Part shown: in pieces, positions 8,687 to 17,096 of the stretch
Layout of the letters: every line of letters starts with the position of its first letter
Position numbering within the stretch: the first letter of the stretch is position 1
Source of the DNA: Shinella sp. WSJ-2
GTDB taxonomy: Bacteria; Pseudomonadota; Alphaproteobacteria; Rhizobiales; Rhizobiaceae
Direction: 5' to 3'
Assembly: GCF_003432075.1 (NCBI RefSeq)
Contig: NZ_QWBU01000002.1
Span: 248,001-312,000, forward strand
Length of the DNA: 64,000 nt
Notes under the pieces: model-generated
What the model saw: the letters and a program-made list of their open reading frames with translations, nothing else
Databases searched by the model: none
Told to the model about the DNA's origin: nothing
Translations under genes and position numbers: made by a program

Positions 8687-9132
8687 TCGGTAATGTCCTC
8701 GCGGCCGCGCACCACCATCATCGTGCTGGTCATCGAGGCGATGAGCTTTGCAGGGCCATCGGAAATGGCATAGCCGCGGCCGTCGGCGACGATGATGTTG
8801 GAGCCCGGCTTAGTGATCTCACCGCGGAACAGGAACCGTTCGCCGCGCCCCGGCGACATGAGGTTCACCTTGAATTCGATGGTCAGGATCGAGGCGTCCG
8901 CATCGATGACGGAATAGGCGGCGTAGCCGCAGGCCGTATCGAGGGCGGCGGAAATGACGCCGGCATGGAGGAAGCCGTGCTGCTGCGTGAGCTTCTCGTC
9001 AAAGGGCAACTCGATTTCCACGGTGCCGTGCTCGACGCGGGTGAGTTCCGCGCCGATCAGCGCCATGGCCGGCTGGCGGCCGAAACTTCTGGTGATGCGG
9101 CCGGCGAAGTCCGGCGGTGGAAAGCCTGTCAT
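8683..9132 (-). CDS. PaaI-family hotdog-fold thioesterase
   Basis: A 149-residue single hotdog-domain protein. The segment QQHGFLHAGVISAALDTACG (50-69) is the characteristic PaaI/YbgC-like helix, with the HGG-type loop and Asp65, and the C-terminal strand ends with a set typical of acyl-CoA thioesterases. It probably hydrolyses an aryl- or acyl-CoA ester. The frame is open far upstream (to 9408); the ATG at 9132 gives the normal length, and an ATG at 9186 is an alternative. It is coupled to the nucleosidase by a 4-base overlap. No pathway link between the two is evident. Confidence 0.82.
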   Translation of the reverse strand: MTGFPPPDFAGRITRSFGRQPAMALIGAELTRVEHGTVEIELPFDEKLTQQHGFLHAGVISAALDTACGYAAYSVIDADASILTIEFKVNLMSPGRGERFLFRGEITKPGSNIIVADGRGYAISDGPAKLIASMTSTMMVVRGREDITE

Positions 9133-9212
9133 GATGCCCACATCTTTGCGGGCGCGCGGCCCTAAGGAACGGACCGACGTTTGCATGGTGCATGCTGCAC
9201 TGCAAGCGGCTT

Positions 9213-9668
9213 TCAGTTCAGCGCGACAATTGCGCCGTTGAGCGCGGTCGCGAAGGCGACCCAGGCGAGGTAGGGCAGGAAGAGAAGCGCCGCCGTGCGG
9301 TCCTGCCGCCAAGACGCGATGATAAAGCCGCCGACGGTCACGAGAAGGCCGAGGATGACGATCAGGGCCGATGTTGGATCCTGAAGGCCGAAGAAGATCG
9401 GCGACCACGCGAAATTGAGGACGAGCTGGGCATACCAGAGCCGCATGGCCATAGAGCGGCGAAGCGATAGCCAGATGCGCGCGCCGACGACAGCAATCAC
9501 GACATAGAGCACGCTCCAGACCGGGGCAAAAAGCCAGTTCGGCGGATTGAAGGACGGTTTGGCCAGAGACTGATACCAGTCGCCGGGCACATTGTTGGCG
9601 CCGATCAGAAGGCCACCGCCGAGAACGAGAATAAGGAAGGCGAGATAGACGAGGGGCTTGTTGTTCAT
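9213..9668 (-). CDS. tspO: TspO/MBR family tryptophan-rich sensory protein
   Basis: A 151-residue protein with five predicted transmembrane helices. The family signatures are present: KPSFNPPNWLFAPVWSVLY (37-55) in the first loop and second helix, and YAQLVLNFAWSPIFFG in the third. TspO proteins bind porphyrins and related ligands and affect tetrapyrrole homeostasis and stress responses. The gene starts only 41 bases after the DUF1513 gene on the same strand, so it may be the distal gene of the imelysin/di-heme operon, which would fit an iron or heme theme. No strong ribosome site is seen before the ATG. Confidence 0.93.
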   Translation of the reverse strand: MNNKPLVYLAFLILVLGGGLLIGANNVPGDWYQSLAKPSFNPPNWLFAPVWSVLYVVIAVVGARIWLSLRRSMAMRLWYAQLVLNFAWSPIFFGLQDPTSALIVILGLLVTVGGFIIASWRQDRTAALLFLPYLAWVAFATALNGAIVALN

Positions 9669-9709
9669 GTGCCTGACCTAGTGCGCTTGCCGAAACCGTC
9701 CAGAGGCAA

Positions 9710-10813
9710 TCAGGCCCGTGATTTCAGCGACGCGATATGCTGATCCCAGGCGACATCGTTGCGACGTCCGGCAAAATCTCCGTCATAGGAGGAGACGGCA
9801 AAGCCTTGCGGCGCGCTGGCGATGCCGGCGGCATCCGGGACGCTTTCATCGCGCAGGACCCCGCCGGTCTTCGCGTCGAGCACGACGAAACGGCCGCCAT
9901 TCGGCGAGGTGAGGCCGACGAGACTTTCGCGGCGGTTGACGGCGATGGCGCCGACATAGTTGGCAAGGCCGATCGTGGTGTCCTCCGGCAGCGACAGGAA
10001 GGTCAAATCCTCGCCCTTGCCGAAATGGCCGACGAGCGGCGGCAGGTCGTTGCGCGGGCCTTCATACTGGCAGGCAAACCAGATGCGGCCCTTCTCGTCG
10101 AGATCGATATGGCGGGTGGAGAGCTGGCGCAGCTTTTCCGGGAGCGTGTGCCGCTCGACAAGTGCGCCGGTCTTCGCATCGATCAAGGCGAGCGAGGGCT
10201 CCATATGGTCGAGGTTGAGCTTGGTGCGGCCGAAATCCGGATGGGTCTCGATGCCACCGTTGGCGGCGATCAAAAGTGTGCCGTCGTCGCTGACCGAGAG
10301 GTCGTGCGTGCCGATGCCGTAGGTCTGGTATTCGCCGATGCGGCGATAATCGTCCCTTGCATCGTAAAGGCCGATGACGCCGCGATTGGCGTCGAAATCG
10401 TTCTCACTGGCGTAGAGCAGGCGTCCGTCGGGTGAAAAGCAGCCATGGCCGAAAAAATGGCGGTTTTCGGCGGCGGCGATGGTGACTGGCTGTTTTTGGC
10501 CGCCACGGTCGATCACCAGCGCGAAGGTGCCAGGACGTCGCGCGAAGGCGACGAGATGGTTCGTGGTGGGCGAAAAGGCCATGCCGTGGCTGCGGGCGGG
10601 CAGCGGCGTGCACTCGATCACGCCGCCGTCTTCGGCGAGCACCGCAGTGCCGAAGCTGCCGTCGGACGCCTTATAGCCGGAGGCGAAGACGGCTTCGGTG
10701 CGCGCCAGCGCAAAGGCGGCCTGTGGGGTGAGCGCTGCCGCCCAGGCTGCACCCGCCATGCGCAGGAAGGCGCGCCGGTCGAGAAGCGCGCTTTGGCCGC
10801 CCGCTTTGCGCAT
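9710..10813 (-). CDS. DUF1513 domain-containing exported protein
   Basis: A 367-residue protein of unknown activity. The N-terminus carries a Tat-like signal (LDRRAFLRMAGAAWAAAL at 11-28), indicating export in folded form to the periplasm. The remainder has repeated short beta segments such as GCFSPDGRLLYASEND and DLSVSDDGTLLIAANGG, consistent with a seven-bladed beta-propeller. Its start overlaps the upstream imelysin stop by one base (TGATG), so it is translationally coupled. It is the fourth gene in imelysin / di-heme / imelysin / DUF1513, an order I recall from the P. aeruginosa icmP locus. A role in iron or heme handling is inferred from context only. Confidence 0.85.
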   Translation of the reverse strand: MRKAGGQSALLDRRAFLRMAGAAWAAALTPQAAFALARTEAVFASGYKASDGSFGTAVLAEDGGVIECTPLPARSHGMAFSPTTNHLVAFARRPGTFALVIDRGGQKQPVTIAAAENRHFFGHGCFSPDGRLLYASENDFDANRGVIGLYDARDDYRRIGEYQTYGIGTHDLSVSDDGTLLIAANGGIETHPDFGRTKLNLDHMEPSLALIDAKTGALVERHTLPEKLRQLSTRHIDLDEKGRIWFACQYEGPRNDLPPLVGHFGKGEDLTFLSLPEDTTIGLANYVGAIAVNRRESLVGLTSPNGGRFVVLDAKTGGVLRDESVPDAAGIASAPQGFAVSSYDGDFAGRRNDVAWDQHIASLKSRA

Positions 10814-11940
10814 CAGTCGCCATCCGAGAAGGAGAAGCCGGAGCCGAGACCGATGGCGCCACCATAGCCGCCGTCGAAGGCGAGTATCAACTCGCGCGTG
10901 TTGACGAGCAGGAAGCTGATCTTCTGCTGCTCTTCCGGCGTGGACACCGCCTTCGCCATGTCGGGGTCGATGGTTGGGGTGATCCGGCGCAGCGACTTCA
11001 GGATGAAATCGATATTGCCGTTGACCGAGGCGATGCTGGGATCGATGAGGTCGCCCATGCCGGATTTGTCGAACAGGGTCTGAAGGCCTTCGAGATTGGC
11101 CGTAATCGACGTCCAGGTGTTGCCCGAGCGCCAGAAGACCGCCGATTTCGGCCGGGCGATGCCGCCATTGCGGTAGAAGGTCTCGATGCGCTGGTCGCGC
11201 ACCGCCTCCGTGCCGTGAACGAGAATGCCGAGCAACGCCGTCATCGCCTCCTTGCTGGTTCGAAAGACGGGATTGTCGGGGCCGGGATGTTTCCAGTCCT
11301 TCTGCACGCCATCGGGCGCATCCCAGGCGGCGGCGAGTTGGCCAGCCGTCGTCTTGATATGGGTCGCGACGGCGGCGGCATAGCGGCAGCGGAAGGCGTT
11401 CGGCGCCTTTGCGACGGCGTCAGAACCAGTGCCGTAAAGCGCGAATTCGATGGCTCCAAAACCCTGAATCGCGACGCTCTTCCTGCCCATGGTCGCGGCG
11501 TCAGCATCCGCCTCATTTTCCTCCTGCAGCAGCGCCTGCACCTGCTTCAGGCCTGTGCCCTTGCGGTCGGGATAGAACAGGATGCGCTCGAAGCGGTTGT
11601 CATCGATGACGGGTCCGATGCGCACGATTTCGATGCGGCCCCAGTCCGTCACGGCTTGGCGGAAGGCGGCGTCAACGGCCTTGCGGCCCTCGTCCGAGGG
11701 CGCCTTGCAATAGGCATTCGTCATTTCGGCGAGCTTGCCCGCAGAGGCCTCGAAGGTGCGGTAGCCGGGACGGATCACGTCATCGACGGCGCGCGTCATG
11801 ATGCCGGTGACGATCTCTTCGGTCAGCTCGGGCACGGCGGGCGCGCTGCCTTCCTGTGCAAAGGCTGGCAGGCTCGTCGCAAACATGAAGGCGGCGGCAA
11901 GCACGAAGCCGAACCGGAGGAAAGGCGGGCGCTGGGTCAT
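10813..11940 (-). CDS. Imelysin-family periplasmic protein, divergent motif (GxGxxE)
   Basis: A 375-residue protein with a Sec signal peptide (residues 1-28, cleavage after AFA) and an alpha-helical imelysin domain. The family motif GxHxxE appears as GFGAIE at 160-165: the His is replaced by Gly162 while Glu165 is kept. Imelysin proteins were first described as insulin-cleaving metallopeptidases (M75), but many behave as iron-regulated proteins without proven peptidase activity; loss of the His argues against the same metal site here. The ATG at 11940 shares a base with the upstream di-heme stop (TGATG), and its own stop is coupled to DUF1513 in the same way. The open frame upstream to 12036 lies inside the di-heme gene. 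Confidence 0.88.
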   Translation of the reverse strand: MTQRPPFLRFGFVLAAAFMFATSLPAFAQEGSAPAVPELTEEIVTGIMTRAVDDVIRPGYRTFEASAGKLAEMTNAYCKAPSDEGRKAVDAAFRQAVTDWGRIEIVRIGPVIDDNRFERILFYPDRKGTGLKQVQALLQEENEADADAATMGRKSVAIQGFGAIEFALYGTGSDAVAKAPNAFRCRYAAAVATHIKTTAGQLAAAWDAPDGVQKDWKHPGPDNPVFRTSKEAMTALLGILVHGTEAVRDQRIETFYRNGGIARPKSAVFWRSGNTWTSITANLEGLQTLFDKSGMGDLIDPSIASVNGNIDFILKSLRRITPTIDPDMAKAVSTPEEQQKISFLLVNTRELILAFDGGYGGAIGLGSGFSFSDGD

Positions 11941-13475
11941 CAGAGGCTCTCCAGGAATGTCAGAAGGGCGTCGCGGTCGTGTTTTTCCAGCGTGGCGAAG
12001 CGGTCGCGTGACTTCTGGCCCTCGCCGCCGTGCCACAGAATGGCCTCGGTGAGGGAGCGCGCGCGCCCGTCATGCAGGAAGAACGTATGGCCGTTGACGG
12101 TTTTTGTAAGCCCGATACCCCAGAGTGGCGGCGTGCGCCACTCCTGTCCGCTCGCCACTCCCACCTGTTGCCCGTCGGCAAGGCCTTCGCCCATGTCGTG
12201 CAGCAGAAAATCGGAATAGGGCCAGATGAGTTGGAAGGCCTGCGCTGCGTTGGCGGCATCGCGCCGGGTCACGAATTTCGGATGGTGGCAGGATACGCAG
12301 CCCGTCTCGTAGAACAGGCGCTTTCCCGCGAGCGTTTCCGCGAAGCTCGCCTTGCGCCGCGCCGGCACGGCGAGGTTTTCGGCGTAGAAGGTCACGAGGT
12401 CCATGACCGGCGGCGGCGCTTCCGCGTCACCAAGCCGCTTCTGGGCGCCGTCGGGGCGTTCGATGCAGGCGGTCTGCGCCGGCATGCAATCACCCTGGTG
12501 CAGCGGCACCTCCGGCGTCGAGATGCCAATATCGAAGGCGAAGGCGTCGGCACTCTGCTGGCGCACGGTGGCCGATTGCGCCTTCCAGCCGAAGCGCCCC
12601 AACGCCGGCTTTCCCGTTTTGGGATCGACGGCGATTGCCGCCTTGCCGCTGATGCCGTCTCCATTTGCATCGTCAGGGTCGGCCAGCGCGAGGATGTCCG
12701 CCGCATGGATGGCCTCGATAAGTCCGAGGCCGAGCATGGGCTGGGTGACGCGCGGCGAGAGCGTCGTCGTCGCGTCGAGTGTGCCATAGGCGAGGTCGGC
12801 GACGGAATAGGTCGGGCGACGCAAACGGACGACGTCGCCGCCGGCCAGCGTCACAGACTGTTCCGTATAGGCGATGACCATGCGGCCTTCGGCCTTGAGG
12901 CCGGTAATGGCCTGATCCTGCAACTGCCGTCCATAGGTCGGATCGGGCAAGCTCATTACTTGAAAGTTCTTCAGTGCCGCCGCTTCCTCGGGCGTTGCCG
13001 CCGGGCGGGCGAGGCGCAGAAACATCGAGGTGGCGTCCGCCGTGTCCTCGGGCGGATGGCCGCGACCGTCCTTGATGTGGCAGGACTGGCAGGAGCGGGC
13101 ATTGTAGAGCGGCCCAAGCCCGTCGGAAGCCTGCGTGGAGGAGGGCGAGGAGACCCAGAGTTTCTGAAACAGCGCGTTGCCGAGCTTGAAGGTCTCGCGC
13201 TCCTTGAAGGTTATGTTTTCGGAAAAATGGGAGAAGCTGTTGCGGTCGATTTTCGCAAGCGAGGTCGCCGCACCGGCGGACATCGCTTCGTAGGGCTCGG
13301 CCTTGGAGAAATCCGTCGTCAGGGCCGTGATGGCCTGAACGCGTCTCAGGTCCTTGTCCGAGAGATCGTCGCGGCCGCGCGTCTGTGACTGCGCGCTCCC
13401 CAGAACGAAAACGCCTGCCGCGACGGTGAACGCGGCGGAAACCGCGAGCAGGCGACGGGCAGGGCGTTCTGTCAT
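11940..13475 (-). CDS. Di-heme oxidoreductase (thiol oxidoreductase-like, DUF1111) family protein
   Basis: A 511-residue exported c-type cytochrome. A signal peptide ends near residue 32 (GSAQSQ). Two heme-binding CxxCH sites are visible: CQSCH at 129-133 and CVSCH at 393-397. The C-terminal part around DFLLHDMGEGLADG and the end RDALLTFLESL are typical of the family, once called thiol oxidoreductases; substrate and electron partners are not established. A GTG at 13496 would add seven residues; the ATG at 13475 is preferred. The gene sits between two imelysin genes and is coupled to the next by a one-base overlap. It is 50 bases downstream of the first imelysin gene. Confidence 0.9.
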   Translation of the reverse strand: MTERPARRLLAVSAAFTVAAGVFVLGSAQSQTRGRDDLSDKDLRRVQAITALTTDFSKAEPYEAMSAGAATSLAKIDRNSFSHFSENITFKERETFKLGNALFQKLWVSSPSSTQASDGLGPLYNARSCQSCHIKDGRGHPPEDTADATSMFLRLARPAATPEEAAALKNFQVMSLPDPTYGRQLQDQAITGLKAEGRMVIAYTEQSVTLAGGDVVRLRRPTYSVADLAYGTLDATTTLSPRVTQPMLGLGLIEAIHAADILALADPDDANGDGISGKAAIAVDPKTGKPALGRFGWKAQSATVRQQSADAFAFDIGISTPEVPLHQGDCMPAQTACIERPDGAQKRLGDAEAPPPVMDLVTFYAENLAVPARRKASFAETLAGKRLFYETGCVSCHHPKFVTRRDAANAAQAFQLIWPYSDFLLHDMGEGLADGQQVGVASGQEWRTPPLWGIGLTKTVNGHTFFLHDGRARSLTEAILWHGGEGQKSRDRFATLEKHDRDALLTFLESL

Positions 13476-13525
13476 GTGAGGAAATCCGGGCCGCACCCCG
13501 AAAGGGAGGCGGCCCGCCTTCTTTC

Positions 13526-14803
13526 TTATTGGAAGACAGCTGTAGGATTATCCAAGCTATCGGAGCCTTCAAGCTCGATCTTGCCAAGATCCAGCGACCC
13601 GATGACGCGTTCGATCGTCTTGGTCTGGTCGATCAGGCTGTCAATGGCGGCCTGGACGACCTTGTTGCCGGCTTCGTTGCCTTCGCCGATCATCTGGTCA
13701 TAGGCTTCGCCACCGTCGGCACGGTCCTTCAGCGCCTGAAAGGCGGCGTGGCTCGCGTTGAGCTTGGCTTTCATCTCCGTGTCGAGTGCTGCGTCCTTTT
13801 CCGCGACGAGCTCCGAAAGCGACGGGCCAGTCAGCTTCGAGCCGTCAGGGCGGGTATATTCGCCCGTATAGACGGTCTGGATGCCGGCGACGTCATAGTA
13901 ATGCGAGTTGTGCGTGTTGTCGGAGAAGCAATCCTGCTCTTCTTCCGGATCATGCAGCAAGAGGCCGAGCTTCATGCGCTCGCCGGCGAGTTCCCCGTAG
14001 GAGAGCGAGCCCATGCCGGTCAGCATGGCGGTGATGCCGGCCTTCGGATCGGCCGTCACGTTCTTGGTGGCGTCGCCATCGGCGGCCCAAGCCTTTACCA
14101 TCTCTTCCAGATCGGTGACGAGCAGCGACGTCGCGGCCTTCAGATAGGCGGCGCGGCGGTCGCAATTGCCGTTGGTGCACCTGTCTTTGTCGTAGTCGGT
14201 CGCCGGGCGGTTGCCCGCACCCGGACCGGTGCCGTTCAGGTCCTGGCCCCAAAGCAGGAATTCGATGGCGTGGTAGCCGGTCGCGACGTTCGCATCGACT
14301 TCGCCTGCTTCGTGCAGTTCCTGCAGCACGGCGGGCGTGATCGTCGTCGCGTCGATCGTCTTGCCGGCGATCTCCAGCTTCGGATTGGCGATGACATTGC
14401 CGACAAATAGCGCGTTCTCGTCGCTTTCCGTGCCGTAGCTCGCGTCGACATAGTCGATCAGGCCTTCGTCGAGCGGCCAGGCGTTCACCTTGCCTTCCCA
14501 ATCGTCGACGATCGGGTTGCCGAAGCGATAGGCTTCCGTCTGCTGGTAGGGCACGCGCGCCTTTAGCCACGCCTCGCGCGCCGCCTTAAGCGTTTCGTCG
14601 CTCGGCTTGGCGATGAGCGCGTCGACCGCCGCATCGAGGGCCTTGGCCGCGTCAAGTGTGTCGGAAAATTTGGCATGGGCGATTTCGGCATAGTGCTTGA
14701 CGATCGCAGCCGGATCGGCTGCCGCATGGGCGGAGCCGATCGCAAGGCTCGACGTCGCGGCAGCAAGCACGAAGGCGGCCGCGCGAAGGAAGGAAGTGGT
14801 CAT
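13526..14803 (-). CDS. Imelysin-family iron-regulated protein (intact GxHxxE)
   Basis: A 425-residue periplasmic protein with a Sec signal peptide (1-27, cleavage near SAHA). The imelysin motif is complete as GYHAIE at 176-181, followed by FLLWGQDLNGTGPGAG. A cysteine-bearing stretch, CTNGNCDRR, and the block CFSDNTHNSHYYD are typical of the IrpA/ICMP-like branch. The ATG at 14803 has a good ribosome site, AGGAG, eight bases upstream; the frame is open to 14884. It is the first gene of the operon with the di-heme protein, the second imelysin and DUF1513, and has an Irr-like box about 150 bases upstream. Peptidase activity is not certain; an iron-linked periplasmic role is the better-supported idea. 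Confidence 0.9.
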   Translation of the reverse strand: MTTSFLRAAAFVLAAATSSLAIGSAHAAADPAAIVKHYAEIAHAKFSDTLDAAKALDAAVDALIAKPSDETLKAAREAWLKARVPYQQTEAYRFGNPIVDDWEGKVNAWPLDEGLIDYVDASYGTESDENALFVGNVIANPKLEIAGKTIDATTITPAVLQELHEAGEVDANVATGYHAIEFLLWGQDLNGTGPGAGNRPATDYDKDRCTNGNCDRRAAYLKAATSLLVTDLEEMVKAWAADGDATKNVTADPKAGITAMLTGMGSLSYGELAGERMKLGLLLHDPEEEQDCFSDNTHNSHYYDVAGIQTVYTGEYTRPDGSKLTGPSLSELVAEKDAALDTEMKAKLNASHAAFQALKDRADGGEAYDQMIGEGNEAGNKVVQAAIDSLIDQTKTIERVIGSLDLGKIELEGSDSLDNPTAVFQ

Positions 14804-14953
14804 GACGTCTCCTGGTGTCCTGTTTGGCGTGTCCCCCCGACACCGGGCATCGCAAGAAAAGCGACCGACCGGGTGAGCCGGCATGAAGCCGGGCCGGGTT
14901 TATTCAGGCCTTGGTGTCATGGACCAAATAAAAACTGGTGTCAAAGTGTATAG

Positions 14954-14970
14954 TTTAGAACGATTTCAAG
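14954..14970 (-). promoter_or_regulatory. Candidate Irr (ICE-type) iron-responsive box
   Basis: The stretch TTTAGAA-CGA-TTTCAAG keeps 11 of 14 positions of the inverted repeat TTTAGAA-N3-TTCTAAA described for the rhizobial iron regulator Irr: the left half is perfect, the right half keeps 4 of 7. It lies in the AT-rich 200-base region upstream of the first imelysin gene, whose start is at 14803. Position and partner genes fit iron control. The imperfect right half keeps this at candidate level. Confidence 0.45.
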
Positions 14971-15002
14971 GTGTTTCCCGATGCTTGACAGATCACAAGG
15001 CG

Positions 15003-16292
15003 TCAAGCCTTCCGACCCATCGCGCAGAAGAAGAAACCGTCCGTATCGGTCGAGGCCGGGGTCAGCGTCACGGTCTTGCCGTCGCGTGAGCGCGGCTGCG
15101 GTTTTCCGCTGCCGAACAGGCTCTGCCAGGTGTCCGATGCCGAGAGGATCTCGAAGTCGGGATTGGCCTGGCAGAAGCCATGGACCTGCTCCTCGTTTTC
15201 CTGCGGCAGGATCGAACAGGTAACATAGAGCAGAAAACCGCCGGGGCGCACGAAGGCGCTGGCATTGGCTAGCGCTTCCTGCTGCTGGCTGATGCGCTCT
15301 TCCAGGTTCTTCTCGGTGAGGCGCCATTTGGTGTCGGGACGGCGGCGCCAGGTGCCGGTGCCGGTGCAGGGCGCATCGACCAGCACGCGGTCGAAACGGC
15401 CCTTGAGCGGCGCCAGGCTCGACAGGCTCTCGTGGACCTGCACATTGCGCGTGCCGGCGCGCTTCAGCCGCTCGATGATCGGGGCGAGGCGCTTGCGGTC
15501 GGTGTCGTAGGCGTGCACCTGACCCTTGTTGTTCATCGCAGCCGCCATGGCGAGCGTCTTGCCGCCGCCGCCCGCGCAGAAATCGAGCACCTGCTCGCCC
15601 TCCTGCGGCACGACGAGATCGGCGACGATCTGCGATCCCTCGTCCTGCACCTCGAACCAGCCCTTCTGGAAGGCGAGATCGGCGGTGACATTGGGCAGGC
15701 GGGACGGCCCTTCGCCGGCGGGAATGCGGATGCCCTGGCGGGCGATGGTGGAGGTAACGGCGGCGTTGCGCTCCAGAGCCTTCAGCACCTTGTCGCGGCT
15801 TGCCTTGAGCGTGTTGGCACGCAGGTCCAGCGTCGGCCGGTCGGCCAGCGCCTTGGCTTCCGCCAGCCAGTCGTCCGAAAAGTTCGCCTCGAAGGCCGGC
15901 TGGATCCAGTCCGGGATGTCGCCCTGCACATGCGGGGCGGCGGAGTCGAGATTGCGGGCGCGGAATGCGGCGAGCCTCTCTTCAGACGGTGCCTCCGGCG
16001 CAAACCGGTCGCCTTCGAACTCGGCGGCGAGCGCCTCGGGCGAAAGGCCCCATTGGCGCAGCAGTACGGCATAACCGAGGGCCGTCGGGCTGTCATCGTC
16101 CATCAGGAAGGCGTGCGACAGTTTCATGCGCAGCGCGTCATAGACGATGTTGCCGATCGCGGCGCGGTCGCCGGAGCCGGCGAACCGATGGGCGAGGCCC
16201 CAGTCCTTGAGCGCATCGGCGACCGGGCGCCGCCGCGTCTCGATATCCGAGAGAACCTCGATGGCTCCCGAGAGCCGCCCACCCAATCGCAT
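15003..16292 (-). CDS. RsmB/NOP-family class I SAM-dependent RNA methyltransferase
   Basis: A 429-residue enzyme. It has an N-terminal NusB/RsmB-like helical part (about 10-140) and a C-terminal Rossmann methyltransferase with LDFCAGGGGKTLAMAAAM as the SAM-binding loop. It shows both RNA m5C cysteines: motif IV DAPCTGTGTWRRRP and motif VI YVTCSILPQENEE. This predicts 5-methylcytosine formation in rRNA or tRNA, C967 of 16S rRNA for the classical RsmB. The start at 16292 fits the family N-terminus (MRLGGRLSGAIEVL). It stands alone, with the imelysin regulatory region downstream. Confidence 0.9.
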   Translation of the reverse strand: MRLGGRLSGAIEVLSDIETRRRPVADALKDWGLAHRFAGSGDRAAIGNIVYDALRMKLSHAFLMDDDSPTALGYAVLLRQWGLSPEALAAEFEGDRFAPEAPSEERLAAFRARNLDSAAPHVQGDIPDWIQPAFEANFSDDWLAEAKALADRPTLDLRANTLKASRDKVLKALERNAAVTSTIARQGIRIPAGEGPSRLPNVTADLAFQKGWFEVQDEGSQIVADLVVPQEGEQVLDFCAGGGGKTLAMAAAMNNKGQVHAYDTDRKRLAPIIERLKRAGTRNVQVHESLSSLAPLKGRFDRVLVDAPCTGTGTWRRRPDTKWRLTEKNLEERISQQQEALANASAFVRPGGFLLYVTCSILPQENEEQVHGFCQANPDFEILSASDTWQSLFGSGKPQPRSRDGKTVTLTPASTDTDGFFFCAMGRKA

Positions 16293-16369
16293 CCGTTTAC
16301 TCCGTTTTGCGTCGTGGTAGCGGCGGAACGCGCCGAGAGCAAGCCGGCGCCCTCAGATTTGGGGATGGA

Positions 16370-16732
16370 TCAGCCGATGACTTCGTAACAGATCTTGGCA
16401 TGGCCGGCGCCGATCATGCCGATGTTGGACGCGGCAGCCTTGGAGAGATCGAGCACGCGACCGCGGATGAACGGGCCTCGGTCGTTGATGCGCACCACGA
16501 CGCTGCGGCCGTTGTTGGAATTGGTGACTTTCAGCTTGGTGCCGAAGCGCAGGCTGCGATGCGCGGCCGTCAACAGGTTCGGATTCATGCGCTCGCCGGA
16601 GGCGGTGCGCGAGTGCAGCGCATACCAGGAAGCGCGACCGCAACCGGCGGCCTGGGCATCGGAAAAGGAAACGAAGGAAGAGGAGGCGGCGACGAGAGAG
16701 GCGAGCGCCAGGCTGGAGAACTTTGACAGCAT
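16370..16732 (-). CDS. RlpA-like double-psi beta-barrel septal ring protein
   Basis: A 120-residue secreted protein. Residues 1-29 are a signal peptide (cleavage near AQA-AGCG), and the rest is a single RlpA double-psi beta-barrel with [20 protein letters not shown] and [23 protein letters not shown]. RlpA proteins bind denuded peptidoglycan, and some act as lytic transglycosylases. No C-terminal SPOR domain is present. Cys31 lies near the cleavage site, but the preceding residues do not make a lipobox. The ATG at 16732 is chosen because it begins the signal peptide; the open frame reaches 16798. Confidence 0.9.
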   Translation of the reverse strand: MLSKFSSLALASLVAASSSFVSFSDAQAAGCGRASWYALHSRTASGERMNPNLLTAAHRSLRFGTKLKVTNSNNGRSVVVRINDRGPFIRGRVLDLSKAAASNIGMIGAGHAKICYEVIG

Positions 16733-17096
16733 GTATCGTGTGACCCTTACGGCGAGTTGCGGAAATCCCCTTTGATTGATCGCCCTATGAGGAAGCAAAA
16801 ATGGCGAAAACGTGCCTCAACCGGCCACACTTGCTGTCGAAGTGCTGCCGGATATACAGTCCATCGCCCACGATGGATTTTTAATCTTCGTTAACGGGGT
16901 AAAAAAGAATCTTGCGAATCAGTGACTAAACTCATTCGACTTGTCGCGTGAAATGGTCGCGCAACATTTCCGCAAATTTTCGGAAAAAACTTTCAATATT
17001 AGCAATTACTACGCAGGAATTCGGCGGCAAAAATAGGGCAGATAAATTTATGGTTGTGCGAAATCGCAAAAGCGGCCTTTGCCGGCCACACGCCGG
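16733..17096 (-). other. AT-rich intergenic region upstream of the rlpA-like gene
   Basis: No gene is supported in these 364 bases. The region is clearly more AT-rich than its surroundings and holds the promoter side of the rlpA-like gene. A TTAA-N6-TTAAC arrangement at 16881-16895 resembles a CtrA-binding site (consensus TTAA-N7-TTAA, spacing one base short). At its far end, GCCGGC-CACAC-GCCGGC (17081-17097) can form a 6-bp hairpin at the stop codon of the epimerase gene, but without a T-run. Nothing else was recognised. Confidence 0.4.

Noticed and set aside
12030-13388. A 452-codon plus-strand frame opposite the di-heme gene
   Set aside because: The opposite strand has two CxxCH sites and a signal peptide; the frame is a shadow.
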